64,000 nucleotides of DNA, taken from Actinoplanes sichuanensis (lineage in GTDB: Bacteria; Actinomycetota; Actinomycetes; Mycobacteriales; Micromonosporaceae). This document shows, piece after piece, positions 9,709-18,078 of this stretch. The stretch lies in contig NZ_AP028461.1 of assembly GCF_033097365.1 (NCBI RefSeq), forward strand, positions 2,418,001 through 2,482,000, given 5' to 3'. How positions within the stretch are numbered: position 1 is the stretch's first letter; every line of letters begins with the position of its first letter. The notes beneath the pieces are model-generated. The model saw only the letters and a list, made by a program, of their open reading frames with translations. It ran no database searches and was not told the origin of the DNA. The position numbers and the translations under genes were made by a program.

Positions 9709-10251
9709 GTGCGAGACGAAGTGGTCACCTACGCGGAGCTCGACCGGCTGCTGGTGTCGCCGGAGGACGCCCGTCGGCGCTGGCTCGACCAACATCAGCC
9801 CGCACTCCCGGAGGCGAACTGGTGGCTGCACCTACTGCTGCTGGTCGAGGCGCGGTGGGACGATCGACCGGCGGAGCGACCGGAATGGACCCGGTTGACG
9901 ATTTGGCTGCTGGCCGAAGCAGGCCGTTCCGGACTCGGCGAACGTGAGGCCGCGGAGCGGACGGCGTACTACGTGGCGCAGATGCGCGACGCCGGAATGC
10001 CGGCGTCGAGCTTGCCGACTGCGGACGCCGTGGTCCGGGCGTGCCTGGATGCCATCCCCGTCGCCCTCGACAAGGTCGCCGTCCTGGACAGCCCGCAGGA
10101 TCTAGCGACCCTGCAGATCCAGGAGATGCGCGATTCGCGGCACGCCAGGGGTCTCCTCAACGCCGCCGAACCGCACCTGCCCGACCTCGACGATCAGGAT
10201 CTGGCCGACCGGCTTCGCGCGTGGCTCGCCGTCAAACCGCGGCTGGTGTGA
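9709..10251 (+). CDS. Uncharacterised protein, about 180 residues
   Basis: The start is uncertain: GTG 9709 (VRDEVVTYAELDRLL) is my choice, and GTG 9661 in the same frame would add 16 residues. The product is soluble, alpha-helical and acidic, with no motif I recognise. Codon use matches real genes here: third positions are GC-rich across the frame and the frame ends at the converging DUF2785 gene. It stands alone between an AraC gene and the McrBC operon, and its stop codon lies inside a hairpin shared with the opposing gene. Confidence 0.6.
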   Translation: MRDEVVTYAELDRLLVSPEDARRRWLDQHQPALPEANWWLHLLLLVEARWDDRPAERPEWTRLTIWLLAEAGRSGLGEREAAERTAYYVAQMRDAGMPASSLPTADAVVRACLDAIPVALDKVAVLDSPQDLATLQIQEMRDSRHARGLLNAAEPHLPDLDDQDLADRLRAWLAVKPRLV

Positions 10252-10273
10252 AGCCGTCCCGCCTGTTCACACC
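10245..10273. terminator. Hairpin spanning both converging stop codons
   Basis: GGTGTGAA at 10245-10252 pairs perfectly with TTCACACC at 10266-10273 around a 13-base loop. The left arm holds the TGA of the plus-strand gene and the right arm the stop of the minus-strand gene. There is no U-tract, as is common in actinomycetes. A bidirectional terminator is likely. Confidence 0.55.
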
Positions 10274-11073
10274 TGCTTGCGCACCAACGGATAGGCCGCG
10301 AAGGCGTAGTGCAGGCGTTGCGCCATCCCATCGGTGACGACTGTCCGGTGTGGCAGGTCGTGACGGTCCACCATCACGTATCCGGCACGGAGTACCGCCA
10401 GGGTGTTCGCCACGGGAACCGGCAGCGGGCCCGGGCCACCGCCGGCGAAGAGTTCGTCCACGACGTGCAGCCAGCCGGTGGCCGATGCGGCGTCGAGGCG
10501 TTCCCGCATCAGGATCGCGACGATCGCCCTGGCGAGCCGGTCCTCCTCCATCTGCGCGTACCGGTAGTCGGTGAGCGCGGTCATCCGGCGGGCGACAACC
10601 GTGAGCAGGTCGGCGAGCTCACCGCCGGTCAACCGCGGCGAGGACCCGAGCGCTCCGGCGAGGTCGGCGCCGTGGGCGATGGCGTGCAGCCAGCCGAGTC
10701 GCTCGTCCCACCCGCGGATATCGGCTTCCGCGATCCACCACGCCACGAACTCGTCTCGCCAACCGCGCAACCGGTCCGGGTCGACGACTCCGATGACGGA
10801 GTCCCGGTCCACGACGGCGGCCAGGACCAATGGCGCGAACGCGCGGGCTTGGACTTGGGTGTGACCGAACATGGCGGTCAGGTCGCCACCGAGATCAGCG
10901 AGATGGTCGTCGAGGTCTCCCCGGCGGACCCATGTGGACAGGATCGTGTACGCCTGCTGATCCCGCACCGTCGGGTCGGCCGAGGTCAGCATCGTGCACA
11001 GTTGCGTGAGTGCCGGCCCGACGCTGTCGGGGACGGGGAAGTCGTCAGCCGCAAGCCGGCCCCAGTCGATCAC
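10267..11073 (-). CDS. DUF2785-family protein, third gene of the McrBC operon
   Basis: 268 residues from GTG 11073. That codon overlaps the McrC stop by four bases (GTGA), implying translational coupling. The frame continues upstream inside McrC but loses protein character there. The sequence is all-helical, HEAT-like and shows the DUF2785 signature: GWDERLGWLHAIAHGADLAG, followed by LLTVVARRM and RLARAIVAILMRERL. DUF2785 has no established biochemical role. Placement as the last gene of a tightly overlapping restriction operon suggests a scaffold, regulator or immunity-like partner; that role is inference. Confidence 0.75.
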   Translation of the reverse strand: MIDWGRLAADDFPVPDSVGPALTQLCTMLTSADPTVRDQQAYTILSTWVRRGDLDDHLADLGGDLTAMFGHTQVQARAFAPLVLAAVVDRDSVIGVVDPDRLRGWRDEFVAWWIAEADIRGWDERLGWLHAIAHGADLAGALGSSPRLTGGELADLLTVVARRMTALTDYRYAQMEEDRLARAIVAILMRERLDAASATGWLHVVDELFAGGGPGPLPVPVANTLAVLRAGYVMVDRHDLPHRTVVTDGMAQRLHYAFAAYPLVRKQV

Positions 11074-12290
11074 GACCCGATCATAGGGAAGGGCTGACCG
11101 TCGGCGTCCGTGCCGGCCGCGATCTTCGCGGCGATCGTGTCGATGGTGCCGAGAATGCGATCCGGTGAATCGGCGAGCGAGACGACGTGGGAGTGAAGTC
11201 GGACGCCCGCATTCCGGACGACGATGGCGGGTGCCGGTGTTCCCGCGGCATACACGAGATGCCCCGAACGCAGGCCGAGCGCCGTGCAGTAGGCGAGGAC
11301 CTGGTACAGATCCTCGGGGCGAGGCCCGGCTGCCGGGAGCCGTTTGTACTTCGCGTCCACGACGGCCAGGCAGGTGGGCCCGGACCACCAGGTGATGTCG
11401 GTCTGCATGGTGACACGGCCGCCATGGTCCAGCGCGAGCGGCTGTTGCCGCCGTCCTCGACCGCCGATCGCCTCCAACGCGGAGATCAACCCTTGGGACA
11501 GCCAGTCTTCGTAGACACGGTTCATGTCGAACAGGAAACCGTTGGCGCTGCTCGCCCCGGAGCTGTCCTCGACGCTGGTGCGTTGCAGGATCATCCGGGC
11601 GAGATGCAGCGCCGGCTCATACCTGCGGTTGAGTCGGCTAATAATGATCGCCGGCAGCGGTGCCCCGGGAATGAGTAGCGACGCGTCGGCGAGATCCCGG
11701 ACCGTCCGGGTCAGAGCCAGCCGTACGGCCGGAGCAAGGCCGTCGACCGTGAGCAGCCGCGACGCGGCGGTCCGCAGCAGCCGGTTCTCGGGTATGTCGA
11801 TGGTGTAGTCGTCGTAGCGGACTTCCAGCGGCAACGGGATGCCGGGCCGGGCCCGCATTTGATCCGCTTCGCGCAATCGGCCGCGCAGCCCGGGCAGGGT
11901 CTCGTCACGTTCCTGGTAGCCGTGCAGGATTCCGGCGGCCAACGCGCGCCGGCAGCGGGCCAGGAACATCGTCGCCATCGCGGCGACGACGCCGGTGGCC
12001 GTCCCGGCTTCGACGTCGTCTTCACGCCACCCCGACTGATCCCTGGCGTGGCCCAGTAGCCAGAGCAGGCGAGACACCCCGATCTTGGGCCGGACGTGCA
12101 GCTCGACGGCGTCATCACCACTTCCGACACGGACCGCGCCGACGATGCTGCGGGCTTGCAGAACCGTGTCACCGCCGCCGATGGTACTGCTGACCTGAAC
12201 GGCGCCGGTGCTGTGCAGCGCGCGGGCAGCCGTCGCCGGCAGAGCCGGAAACGCCATCCGTTGATACTCGCCGACAGCTAATCGCCTCAT
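11070..12290 (-). CDS. mcrC: McrC-family PD-(D/E)xK nuclease subunit
   Basis: 406 residues. The N-terminal half is a beta-barrel module (LHVRPKIGVSRLLWLLGHARD) that contacts McrB in the known complex. The C-terminal half holds the nuclease core: Asp298 in MQTDITWW, Asp312 and Lys314 in VVDAKYKRLP, and Gln330 in EDLYQVLAY. FDMNRVYEDWL is the usual McrC helix before the core. It should cut DNA when driven by the McrB ATP/GTPase. Its ATG overlaps the McrB stop as ATGA and its TGA overlaps the DUF2785 GTG, so the three products are likely made in fixed ratio. Confidence 0.9.
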   Translation of the reverse strand: MRRLAVGEYQRMAFPALPATAARALHSTGAVQVSSTIGGGDTVLQARSIVGAVRVGSGDDAVELHVRPKIGVSRLLWLLGHARDQSGWREDDVEAGTATGVVAAMATMFLARCRRALAAGILHGYQERDETLPGLRGRLREADQMRARPGIPLPLEVRYDDYTIDIPENRLLRTAASRLLTVDGLAPAVRLALTRTVRDLADASLLIPGAPLPAIIISRLNRRYEPALHLARMILQRTSVEDSSGASSANGFLFDMNRVYEDWLSQGLISALEAIGGRGRRQQPLALDHGGRVTMQTDITWWSGPTCLAVVDAKYKRLPAAGPRPEDLYQVLAYCTALGLRSGHLVYAAGTPAPAIVVRNAGVRLHSHVVSLADSPDRILGTIDTIAAKIAAGTDADGQPFPMIGS

Positions 12291-14560
12291 ATCCGATCCG
12301 CAGTCGGCGATCCGATGTCGCTGCCGGACAGGACCTGGCCCTCCTCTGGAGCGGGGCCGGTAGACGATGCCGAAGTGCTACCGCCCCTGGCCTTCTTGAG
12401 CTGGTCGAGCAGGGATGCGAGGGCATATTCGGCGTGGACGTCGACGCCGCTACCGGCGAATCGCTCCTCCAGTAACGGGATGATCGCGGTTCGCCAGATC
12501 CGTTCGAGGCCGGCGTCGGTGCGGGCTCGTTCGCTCATGAAGTACGACGGCCCGACAGCGCTCTCCGGATCGCCAAGTCTGCTGTTCAGCGTGTCGAGCA
12601 GGTCAGCGGCGGTCGCCGGGATCGCATTGGCGGCGAGCCAGTCACGCAGCATCGTCGTGAGCGGGGTTTGACCCGGGAACAGGGGGACGAAGTCGAACCG
12701 GCGGCGCATCGCCTGATCGACGAGCGCGATCGACCGGTCGGCGGTGTTCATCGTGCCGATCACCAGCAGATTCGCCGGCAGGGAGAAGTCCTCCTCGGGC
12801 GAGTACTGCAGACCGACCGCCCGGGTGCGGTATTCCAGCAGGAAGTACAACTCCCCGAACACCTTCGCGAGGTTCGCACGATTCAGCTCGTCGATCACCA
12901 GCACGTACGGGCGAGTCGGGTCCTCATCCGCGAGCTTCGCCATGCGCCGCAGCGGACCGGGTACGAGGTCGAACACAAGGGAACCGGGGGTCTCACCGGG
13001 CCGCGGCCGGAATCCCTCGAAGAAGTCCTCGTACGCGTACGACGGATGAAACTGGATGAGACGCTGCTCGCCGCCGGCCGTCTCGGTGAGGAACGCGGCG
13101 ATGGCCTGTGCGATGAACGTCTTGCCGGTCCCTGGCGGCCCGTAGAGGACGACCTGCCGCTTCTCGCGAAGAAGATCGATGACCTCACGAAGCCAGTCCA
13201 GTGGCAGGAAGAGACGGTCGGCGAGCGCTTTCGTCGGATCCGGGAGTTCCAGCGCGACGGGACTGGTCAACGCCGACGCCGGGACCTCGGCCTCACCGGC
13301 ATGGGTGGTCTCCTCCACCGTGGCGAGCTCGAGGATCTCCTCCGCGTACAGTCCGAGGTCGCTGATGGCATTCTGGCCGCTCAGCTTGCCTTGGGCGCCT
13401 GCGGACAGGTCGGCACGAGCGATCGGTCGGTCGGCGTTGAGCCAGTCGACCTTGCGTCGCCGGTTCGACAGCGCATCCGGGGACTCGACCCATTCGGCCG
13501 CTCCGGTGATACGTCCGGCATAGACGTCACCGCCGTGGACGGTCACCACCACATGGCCGGTCTTGATCCGGTTCAGGAAGCGGTCCAGGGCGACAGCCGT
13601 GGATCGTCGCTCCTGGATGCTCAGATCGGGCAAGGCCCCCGCCACGATCTCCACGATCTTCGCGTGCGAGGTGCCGGCCGGGATCGAGGGGACCTCCGGG
13701 AACGCGACGGAACAGTACCCGTCGTCGAGCCACCGGGAGGTCAGGTCGACACCGTGGACCTTGGCGCCCCGGATGAGCCACCCCGGGGTCGTCGTCTTCG
13801 TCGTCCGCCAGCCGTCCCACGGCGGCCGGTAGAAATGTATGGGTTCGCCGTTTTCGTCGGCGAGCGCTTCGCGCAGCAGAAGCATGTCCCGGTCGTCGTC
13901 ACCCGACCGCGTGGTCAGACGCTCGGCGTAGAAGTCCAGGATGCGACCTCTATCCTGGCTCGCCACGATGGACTCGAACGTGTCCGGGAACATCAGATGC
14001 AGCAGCGCCGCGCGTTGGTTGTAACCGCTGCCCAACGGCACCGAGCCCAGTAGGTCCCGGAACAGCCACGGGTCCGAGGTCACGCCGGCGCGGTCCTCAT
14101 CGGTCAGAGCGGTGAGCGCGACAACACTGCGAATGAGGAACGTCAGCTGCACATCGGGCCTGGTCATATACCAGGTACCAGGATTGGCGACGCCGCCGGT
14201 GAATGCCTCCAGGACGCGGTCCGGCAGCGGGTCGGCCGCACCGGAGAGAGCGAGAACGCCTTCCACCATCCGCCGCTTGGCGGGCACCCCCACGTTCACG
14301 GGCGTCAGCTCATAGATCACCGCGAGCTCAGCCATCAACCGGATCGCCTGCGAGCTCGCACCGGCCAGCTGGGTCTGCAGCTTTTCGAGGAACGTCTTGG
14401 AGCTGAGGTCGGGGGCGTGCACGAAACGCTCGATGAGTTCCTCCGCGGCGGCGGCGGTCCATACCTGAGTGCCCGGGCTGAGCAGGCTGTCCAGCCGGCC
14501 GAGGCAACGCTGCCGGATCTCCTCAGCCAGGGCATACACCTGAGCGGGGCTGTCGCGCAT
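12287..14560 (-). CDS. mcrB: McrB-like AAA+ NTPase with N-terminal DNA-recognition region
   Basis: 757 residues. Residues 440-700 are the McrB AAA+ domain: Walker A GPPGTGKT at 474-481, Walker B VLVIDELN at 553-560 and the McrB signature MNTADRS at 604-610. Residues about 258-377 (WLIRGAKVHG, then TGHVVVTVHGGDVYAGRITG, then RRKVDWL) resemble the PUA/EVE-like beta-barrel seen ahead of Mrr and McrB enzymes, which reads modified bases. Residues 1-250 are helical and not recognised; they replace the short N-terminal domain of E. coli McrB. The target modification cannot be told from sequence. First gene of the operon. Confidence 0.88.
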   Translation of the reverse strand: MRDSPAQVYALAEEIRQRCLGRLDSLLSPGTQVWTAAAAEELIERFVHAPDLSSKTFLEKLQTQLAGASSQAIRLMAELAVIYELTPVNVGVPAKRRMVEGVLALSGAADPLPDRVLEAFTGGVANPGTWYMTRPDVQLTFLIRSVVALTALTDEDRAGVTSDPWLFRDLLGSVPLGSGYNQRAALLHLMFPDTFESIVASQDRGRILDFYAERLTTRSGDDDRDMLLLREALADENGEPIHFYRPPWDGWRTTKTTTPGWLIRGAKVHGVDLTSRWLDDGYCSVAFPEVPSIPAGTSHAKIVEIVAGALPDLSIQERRSTAVALDRFLNRIKTGHVVVTVHGGDVYAGRITGAAEWVESPDALSNRRRKVDWLNADRPIARADLSAGAQGKLSGQNAISDLGLYAEEILELATVEETTHAGEAEVPASALTSPVALELPDPTKALADRLFLPLDWLREVIDLLREKRQVVLYGPPGTGKTFIAQAIAAFLTETAGGEQRLIQFHPSYAYEDFFEGFRPRPGETPGSLVFDLVPGPLRRMAKLADEDPTRPYVLVIDELNRANLAKVFGELYFLLEYRTRAVGLQYSPEEDFSLPANLLVIGTMNTADRSIALVDQAMRRRFDFVPLFPGQTPLTTMLRDWLAANAIPATAADLLDTLNSRLGDPESAVGPSYFMSERARTDAGLERIWRTAIIPLLEERFAGSGVDVHAEYALASLLDQLKKARGGSTSASSTGPAPEEGQVLSGSDIGSPTADRI

Positions 14561-14601
14561 GAGAAGACCCTACGTGGTCGGCCGGTCGGCTCAGTCGATG
14601 A

Positions 14602-17238
14602 TCATGACGTTGACGTCGGGCCGAATGCCGCCCCATTAGGCTGCGTTGCAGGGGTGACTGCGGCTCGGCCGGCTTCCAGGCGGGCGATCGGGATGCGGTA
14701 CGGGGAGCAGGACACGTAGTCGAGGCCGACGTCGTGGAAGAAGTGGATCGAGGCCGGGTCTCCGCCGTGTTCGCCGCACACGCCGGTGGGCAGGTCGGGG
14801 CGGGTGGCTCGGCCGCGTTCGACGGCGGTCCGGACCAACTCGCCGACTCCGGTCGTGTCGAGGGACTCGAACGGTGAGACGGTGAAGACGCCCAGGTCCA
14901 GGTAGCGGCCGAAGAACGCGCCCTCCACGTCGTCGCGGGAGAAGCCCCACGTCATCTGGGTGAGGTCGTTGGTGCCGAAGGAGAAGAAGTCGGCGGCGTG
15001 CGCGATGTCGCCGGCGGTCAGCGCGGCCCGCGGCACCTCGATCATGGTGCCGATCGGGATCGGCGGTGCACCCTCGACCCGGGACAGGACTTCGAGCGCC
15101 TCCGCCCGTACCACATCGAGCTCTTGAACCGTCCCGACCAGCGGAACCATGATCTCGGGCCGCGGGTCGCCGCCCGCGGCGACCCGGGCCGCGGCGGCCT
15201 CCGCGACCGCGCGCACCTGCATCGCGAACAGCCCGGGAACGACCAGGCCGAGACGCACGCCGCGCAGGCCGAGCATCGGGTTCTGTTCGTGCATGCGCCG
15301 CACCGCCGCGAGCAGCAGCCCGTCGAGGCCGGGATCGCGGCCGACCGCCTGTGCTGCGGCGACCCGAGCGGTCAGGTCCTCCAGCGACGGCAGGAACTCG
15401 TGCAGCGGCGGGTCGATCAGCCGGATGGTGACCGGCAGCCCGTCCATCTCCCGCAGCAGGGCGGTGAAGTCGTCGCGTTGCAGCGGCAGCAGTTCGGCCA
15501 GCGCGGATTCGTGGTCTCCCAGGATCAGGTGTTCCACCAGTTCCCGGCGAGGGCCGAGGAACATGTGCTCGGTACGGCACAGGCCGATCCCGGTGGCGCC
15601 GAACCGCCGGGCCCGGCGTGCGTCGGCCGCGGTGTCCGCGTTGGCGTGCACGGCGAGGCGGGCCACGTGCCCGGCGTGGGTCATCAGCCGCTGCACGGCG
15701 GCCAGCAGCGGGTCGCCGAGCGGCGACAGTTCGCCCTCGAAGAAGCGGACCACCGATGACGACCGCACCGGCACGGCGCCGGCGTACACGTGCCCGGTGG
15801 TGCCGTCGATCGAGATCACGTCCCCGGCGTGCAGCACTGTCGTGCCGACGGTGAGGGTCTCGGCGACCGGGTCGACGACGGCCTGTTCGGCGCCGCAGAC
15901 GCAGGTCTTGCCCATTCCGCGGGCGACCACCGCGGCGTGTGAGGTCTTGCCGCCCCGGCTGGTCAGGATGCCCTGGGCGGCGATCATGCCGGGCAGGTCG
16001 TCGGGGTTGGTCTCGTGCCGGACCAGGATCACCGGACCGTCGGCTGCCGTGGCCGCCGTGGAGTCGAACACGATCGCCCCGGACGCGGCGCCGGGTGAGG
16101 CGGCGACCGCGGTGGTGAGGGGTTCGGGTGCGGCGTCGAGGTCGAAGGCGGGGAACATCAGGTGGGCGAGCTGGTCGCCGGTGACCCGGCTGATCGCCTC
16201 GTCGAGGGTGATGGTGCCCTCGTCGACGAGCTGGGCGGCGATCACGAACGCGGCGGCCGGGGTGCGTTTGCCGACCCGGGTCTGCAGCATCCAGAGGTCA
16301 CCGTCCTCGATGGTGAACTCGATGTCGCACAGGTCGCGGAACCGCTGCTCCAGCTTCTCCATGATGGACAGCAGCTTGACGTGTGAGGCCGGGTCGATGC
16401 GGGACAGGTCGGCCAGGGTCAGGGTGTTGCGGATCCCGGCGACCACGTCCTCGCCCTGCGCGTCGGGCAGGTAGTCGCCGTAGGCGCCGCGCCGTCCGGT
16501 GGCCGGGTCGCGGGTGAAGGCGACGCCGCTTCCGGAGCGCGGGCCGCGGTTGCCGAACACCATGGCCTGCACGTTGACGGCGGTGCCCAGGTCGTGCGGG
16601 ATGCGTTCCTGCCGGCGGTAGAGCACCGCCCGGTCGGCGTTCCACGACTGGAAGACCGCGGTGATCGCGCCGTAGAGCTGCTCGCGGGGCGACTGCGGGA
16701 AGTCCCGGCCGGTGTACTCGGCGAAGACCTTCTGATAGGTGGCGACCAGGTCACGGAGGGCGGCCGTGTCGCCCGGCCCGGCTTCGAACAGTTCCGCCGG
16801 TACGCCGTACACCGTCCGCCCGAACATCTGGATGAGCCGCCGGTAGGAGTCCCAGGCGAACCGCTCGTCGCCGCTGCGGGCGGCCAGGGCGAGAACCGTG
16901 GTGTCGTTGAGGCCGATGTCCAGGATCGTCTCCATCATGCCCGGCATGGAGAACGGCCCACCGGAGCGCACCGACAGCAGCAGCGGTTCGTGGATGTCGC
17001 CGAGCCGTTTGCCCAGCCGCGCCTCGACCAGGCGCAGGTGGTCCTCGACCTCGCGCAGCAGACCGCTCGGCAGCGTGCCGGTGTGCAGGTATTCCCGGCA
17101 GGCGTCGGTGGTGATGGTGAATCCCGGCGGCACCGGTAGGCCCATCCTGGTCATCTCGGCCAGGTTGGCGCCCTTGCCGCCGAGGAGGTCCTTGAGGTCC
17201 TTGTTGCCGTCGGAGAAGTCGAACACGTAGCGGGACAT
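14602..17238 (-). CDS. ppdK: Pyruvate, phosphate dikinase
   Basis: 878 residues, the normal length for PPDK. It interconverts pyruvate, ATP and phosphate with phosphoenolpyruvate, AMP and pyrophosphate. The N-terminal ATP-grasp region starts FDFSDGNKDLKDLLGGKGAN. The phospho-histidine is in GGKTSHAAVVARGMGK (His near 434), and the C-terminal TIM barrel keeps the catalytic cysteine in GVCGEHGGDP. ATG 17238 has GAGG upstream; the frame extends 152 codons further without family similarity. It lies downstream of a small membrane protein gene, separated by a strong hairpin, so it is probably transcribed alone. Confidence 0.95.
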   Translation of the reverse strand: MSRYVFDFSDGNKDLKDLLGGKGANLAEMTRMGLPVPPGFTITTDACREYLHTGTLPSGLLREVEDHLRLVEARLGKRLGDIHEPLLLSVRSGGPFSMPGMMETILDIGLNDTTVLALAARSGDERFAWDSYRRLIQMFGRTVYGVPAELFEAGPGDTAALRDLVATYQKVFAEYTGRDFPQSPREQLYGAITAVFQSWNADRAVLYRRQERIPHDLGTAVNVQAMVFGNRGPRSGSGVAFTRDPATGRRGAYGDYLPDAQGEDVVAGIRNTLTLADLSRIDPASHVKLLSIMEKLEQRFRDLCDIEFTIEDGDLWMLQTRVGKRTPAAAFVIAAQLVDEGTITLDEAISRVTGDQLAHLMFPAFDLDAAPEPLTTAVAASPGAASGAIVFDSTAATAADGPVILVRHETNPDDLPGMIAAQGILTSRGGKTSHAAVVARGMGKTCVCGAEQAVVDPVAETLTVGTTVLHAGDVISIDGTTGHVYAGAVPVRSSSVVRFFEGELSPLGDPLLAAVQRLMTHAGHVARLAVHANADTAADARRARRFGATGIGLCRTEHMFLGPRRELVEHLILGDHESALAELLPLQRDDFTALLREMDGLPVTIRLIDPPLHEFLPSLEDLTARVAAAQAVGRDPGLDGLLLAAVRRMHEQNPMLGLRGVRLGLVVPGLFAMQVRAVAEAAAARVAAGGDPRPEIMVPLVGTVQELDVVRAEALEVLSRVEGAPPIPIGTMIEVPRAALTAGDIAHAADFFSFGTNDLTQMTWGFSRDDVEGAFFGRYLDLGVFTVSPFESLDTTGVGELVRTAVERGRATRPDLPTGVCGEHGGDPASIHFFHDVGLDYVSCSPYRIPIARLEAGRAAVTPATQPNGAAFGPTSTS

Positions 17239-17294
17239 CGTCGTACCTCGCCCTCGTCGGCCGGCGGGGCTGTCCCGCCCGCACTTTCCGTGAT

Positions 17295-17330
17295 ACCTCC
17301 GGCACTCGGTGTCGGTGCAGTGCCGGAGGT
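17295..17330 (-). terminator. 12-bp perfect hairpin between membrane protein and ppdK
   Basis: ACCTCCGGCACT (17295-17306) is the exact reverse complement of AGTGCCGGAGGT (17319-17330), with a 12-base loop. It starts 16 bases beyond the end of the minus-strand gene above it and lies 57 bases before the ppdK start. There is no U-tract. It is best read as the terminator of the upstream gene; a ppdK leader structure is possible. Confidence 0.65.
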
Positions 17331-17345
17331 CCCGGGGCGGAGGGC

Positions 17346-17918
17346 CTACTGGGAGTACGGCGCCTGGTACGGCGACTGCTGCTGCTGCTGGGCGGCCTGC
17401 CAGGCGGCGTACTGCTGCGCGGCGTGGGCGTAGGCGGCCTGGGCGGCGTCGACGAAGCCGGGATGGGCCTTCGGGAAACCGACGGTGGAGCCGTCCTGTG
17501 ACGTGAAGCCCCAGGGCAACAGGCGGTACGAGCCGCGGTTGGCCAGGGCGAAGCCGATGATGAAGGGGAGGAGTGCGATGAAGATGACCGTCACGCCGGC
17601 CTCGCCCATGTTCCAGCCGATCGCGACGCTCAACGGCAGGGCCGCCATCAGAACCCAGCCGACGATCATCCGGTTCTTGTGCGTTTCCACGCACTTCGCG
17701 CAGAACGGCCAGGCCGTGGCCTGCACCTCCTTGCGCAGCAGCGAGGTCACGATGATGAAGGGCAGAAAACCGATGATGATCAGGAGGTACGACCAGCCGG
17801 GCGGCTTGGAGATGAACTTGACCGCCCGGTGCAGGACCACTGGCTCACCGTGCCGGGTGCAGACACCCGGTATGCCGGTCCCGTTCTGAACCAGGCTGGA
17901 CGGGATTGCGATACTCAT
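17346..17918 (-). CDS. Small multi-pass membrane protein with Gln-rich tail
   Basis: 190 residues from ATG 17918, which has AGAGG six bases upstream. The N-terminus reads CTRHGEPVVLHRAVKF, with a second possible zinc-type pair in WPFCAKCVETHKNR between membrane segments. There are about four membrane segments (YLLIIIGFLPFIIVTSLL and others) and a C-terminal cytosolic tail rich in Gln, Ala and Tyr (AYAHAAQQYAAWQAAQQQQQ). The function is unknown; the Cys-x2-Cys loop may bind metal. Confidence 0.75.
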   Translation of the reverse strand: MSIAIPSSLVQNGTGIPGVCTRHGEPVVLHRAVKFISKPPGWSYLLIIIGFLPFIIVTSLLRKEVQATAWPFCAKCVETHKNRMIVGWVLMAALPLSVAIGWNMGEAGVTVIFIALLPFIIGFALANRGSYRLLPWGFTSQDGSTVGFPKAHPGFVDAAQAAYAHAAQQYAAWQAAQQQQQSPYQAPYSQ

Positions 17919-18078
17919 GCGTACCTCTATGGAAGTGCTGATGTTCGTTGATCTTGTCAGCGCGGGATCGTAGCAGGCCAGGTGCTGTTTCGGGTGCCGA
18001 TGCCTGCTCAGGGGGAACCGCGGTGCCGGTGGTTGGTGGCCGGTTAGCCTCATCCGTACAAACCGTTCTACCGATCAG

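Noticed and set aside
12668..14053. 461-codon plus-strand frame opposite McrB
   Set aside because: Shadow of the McrB gene, with no recognisable domain.
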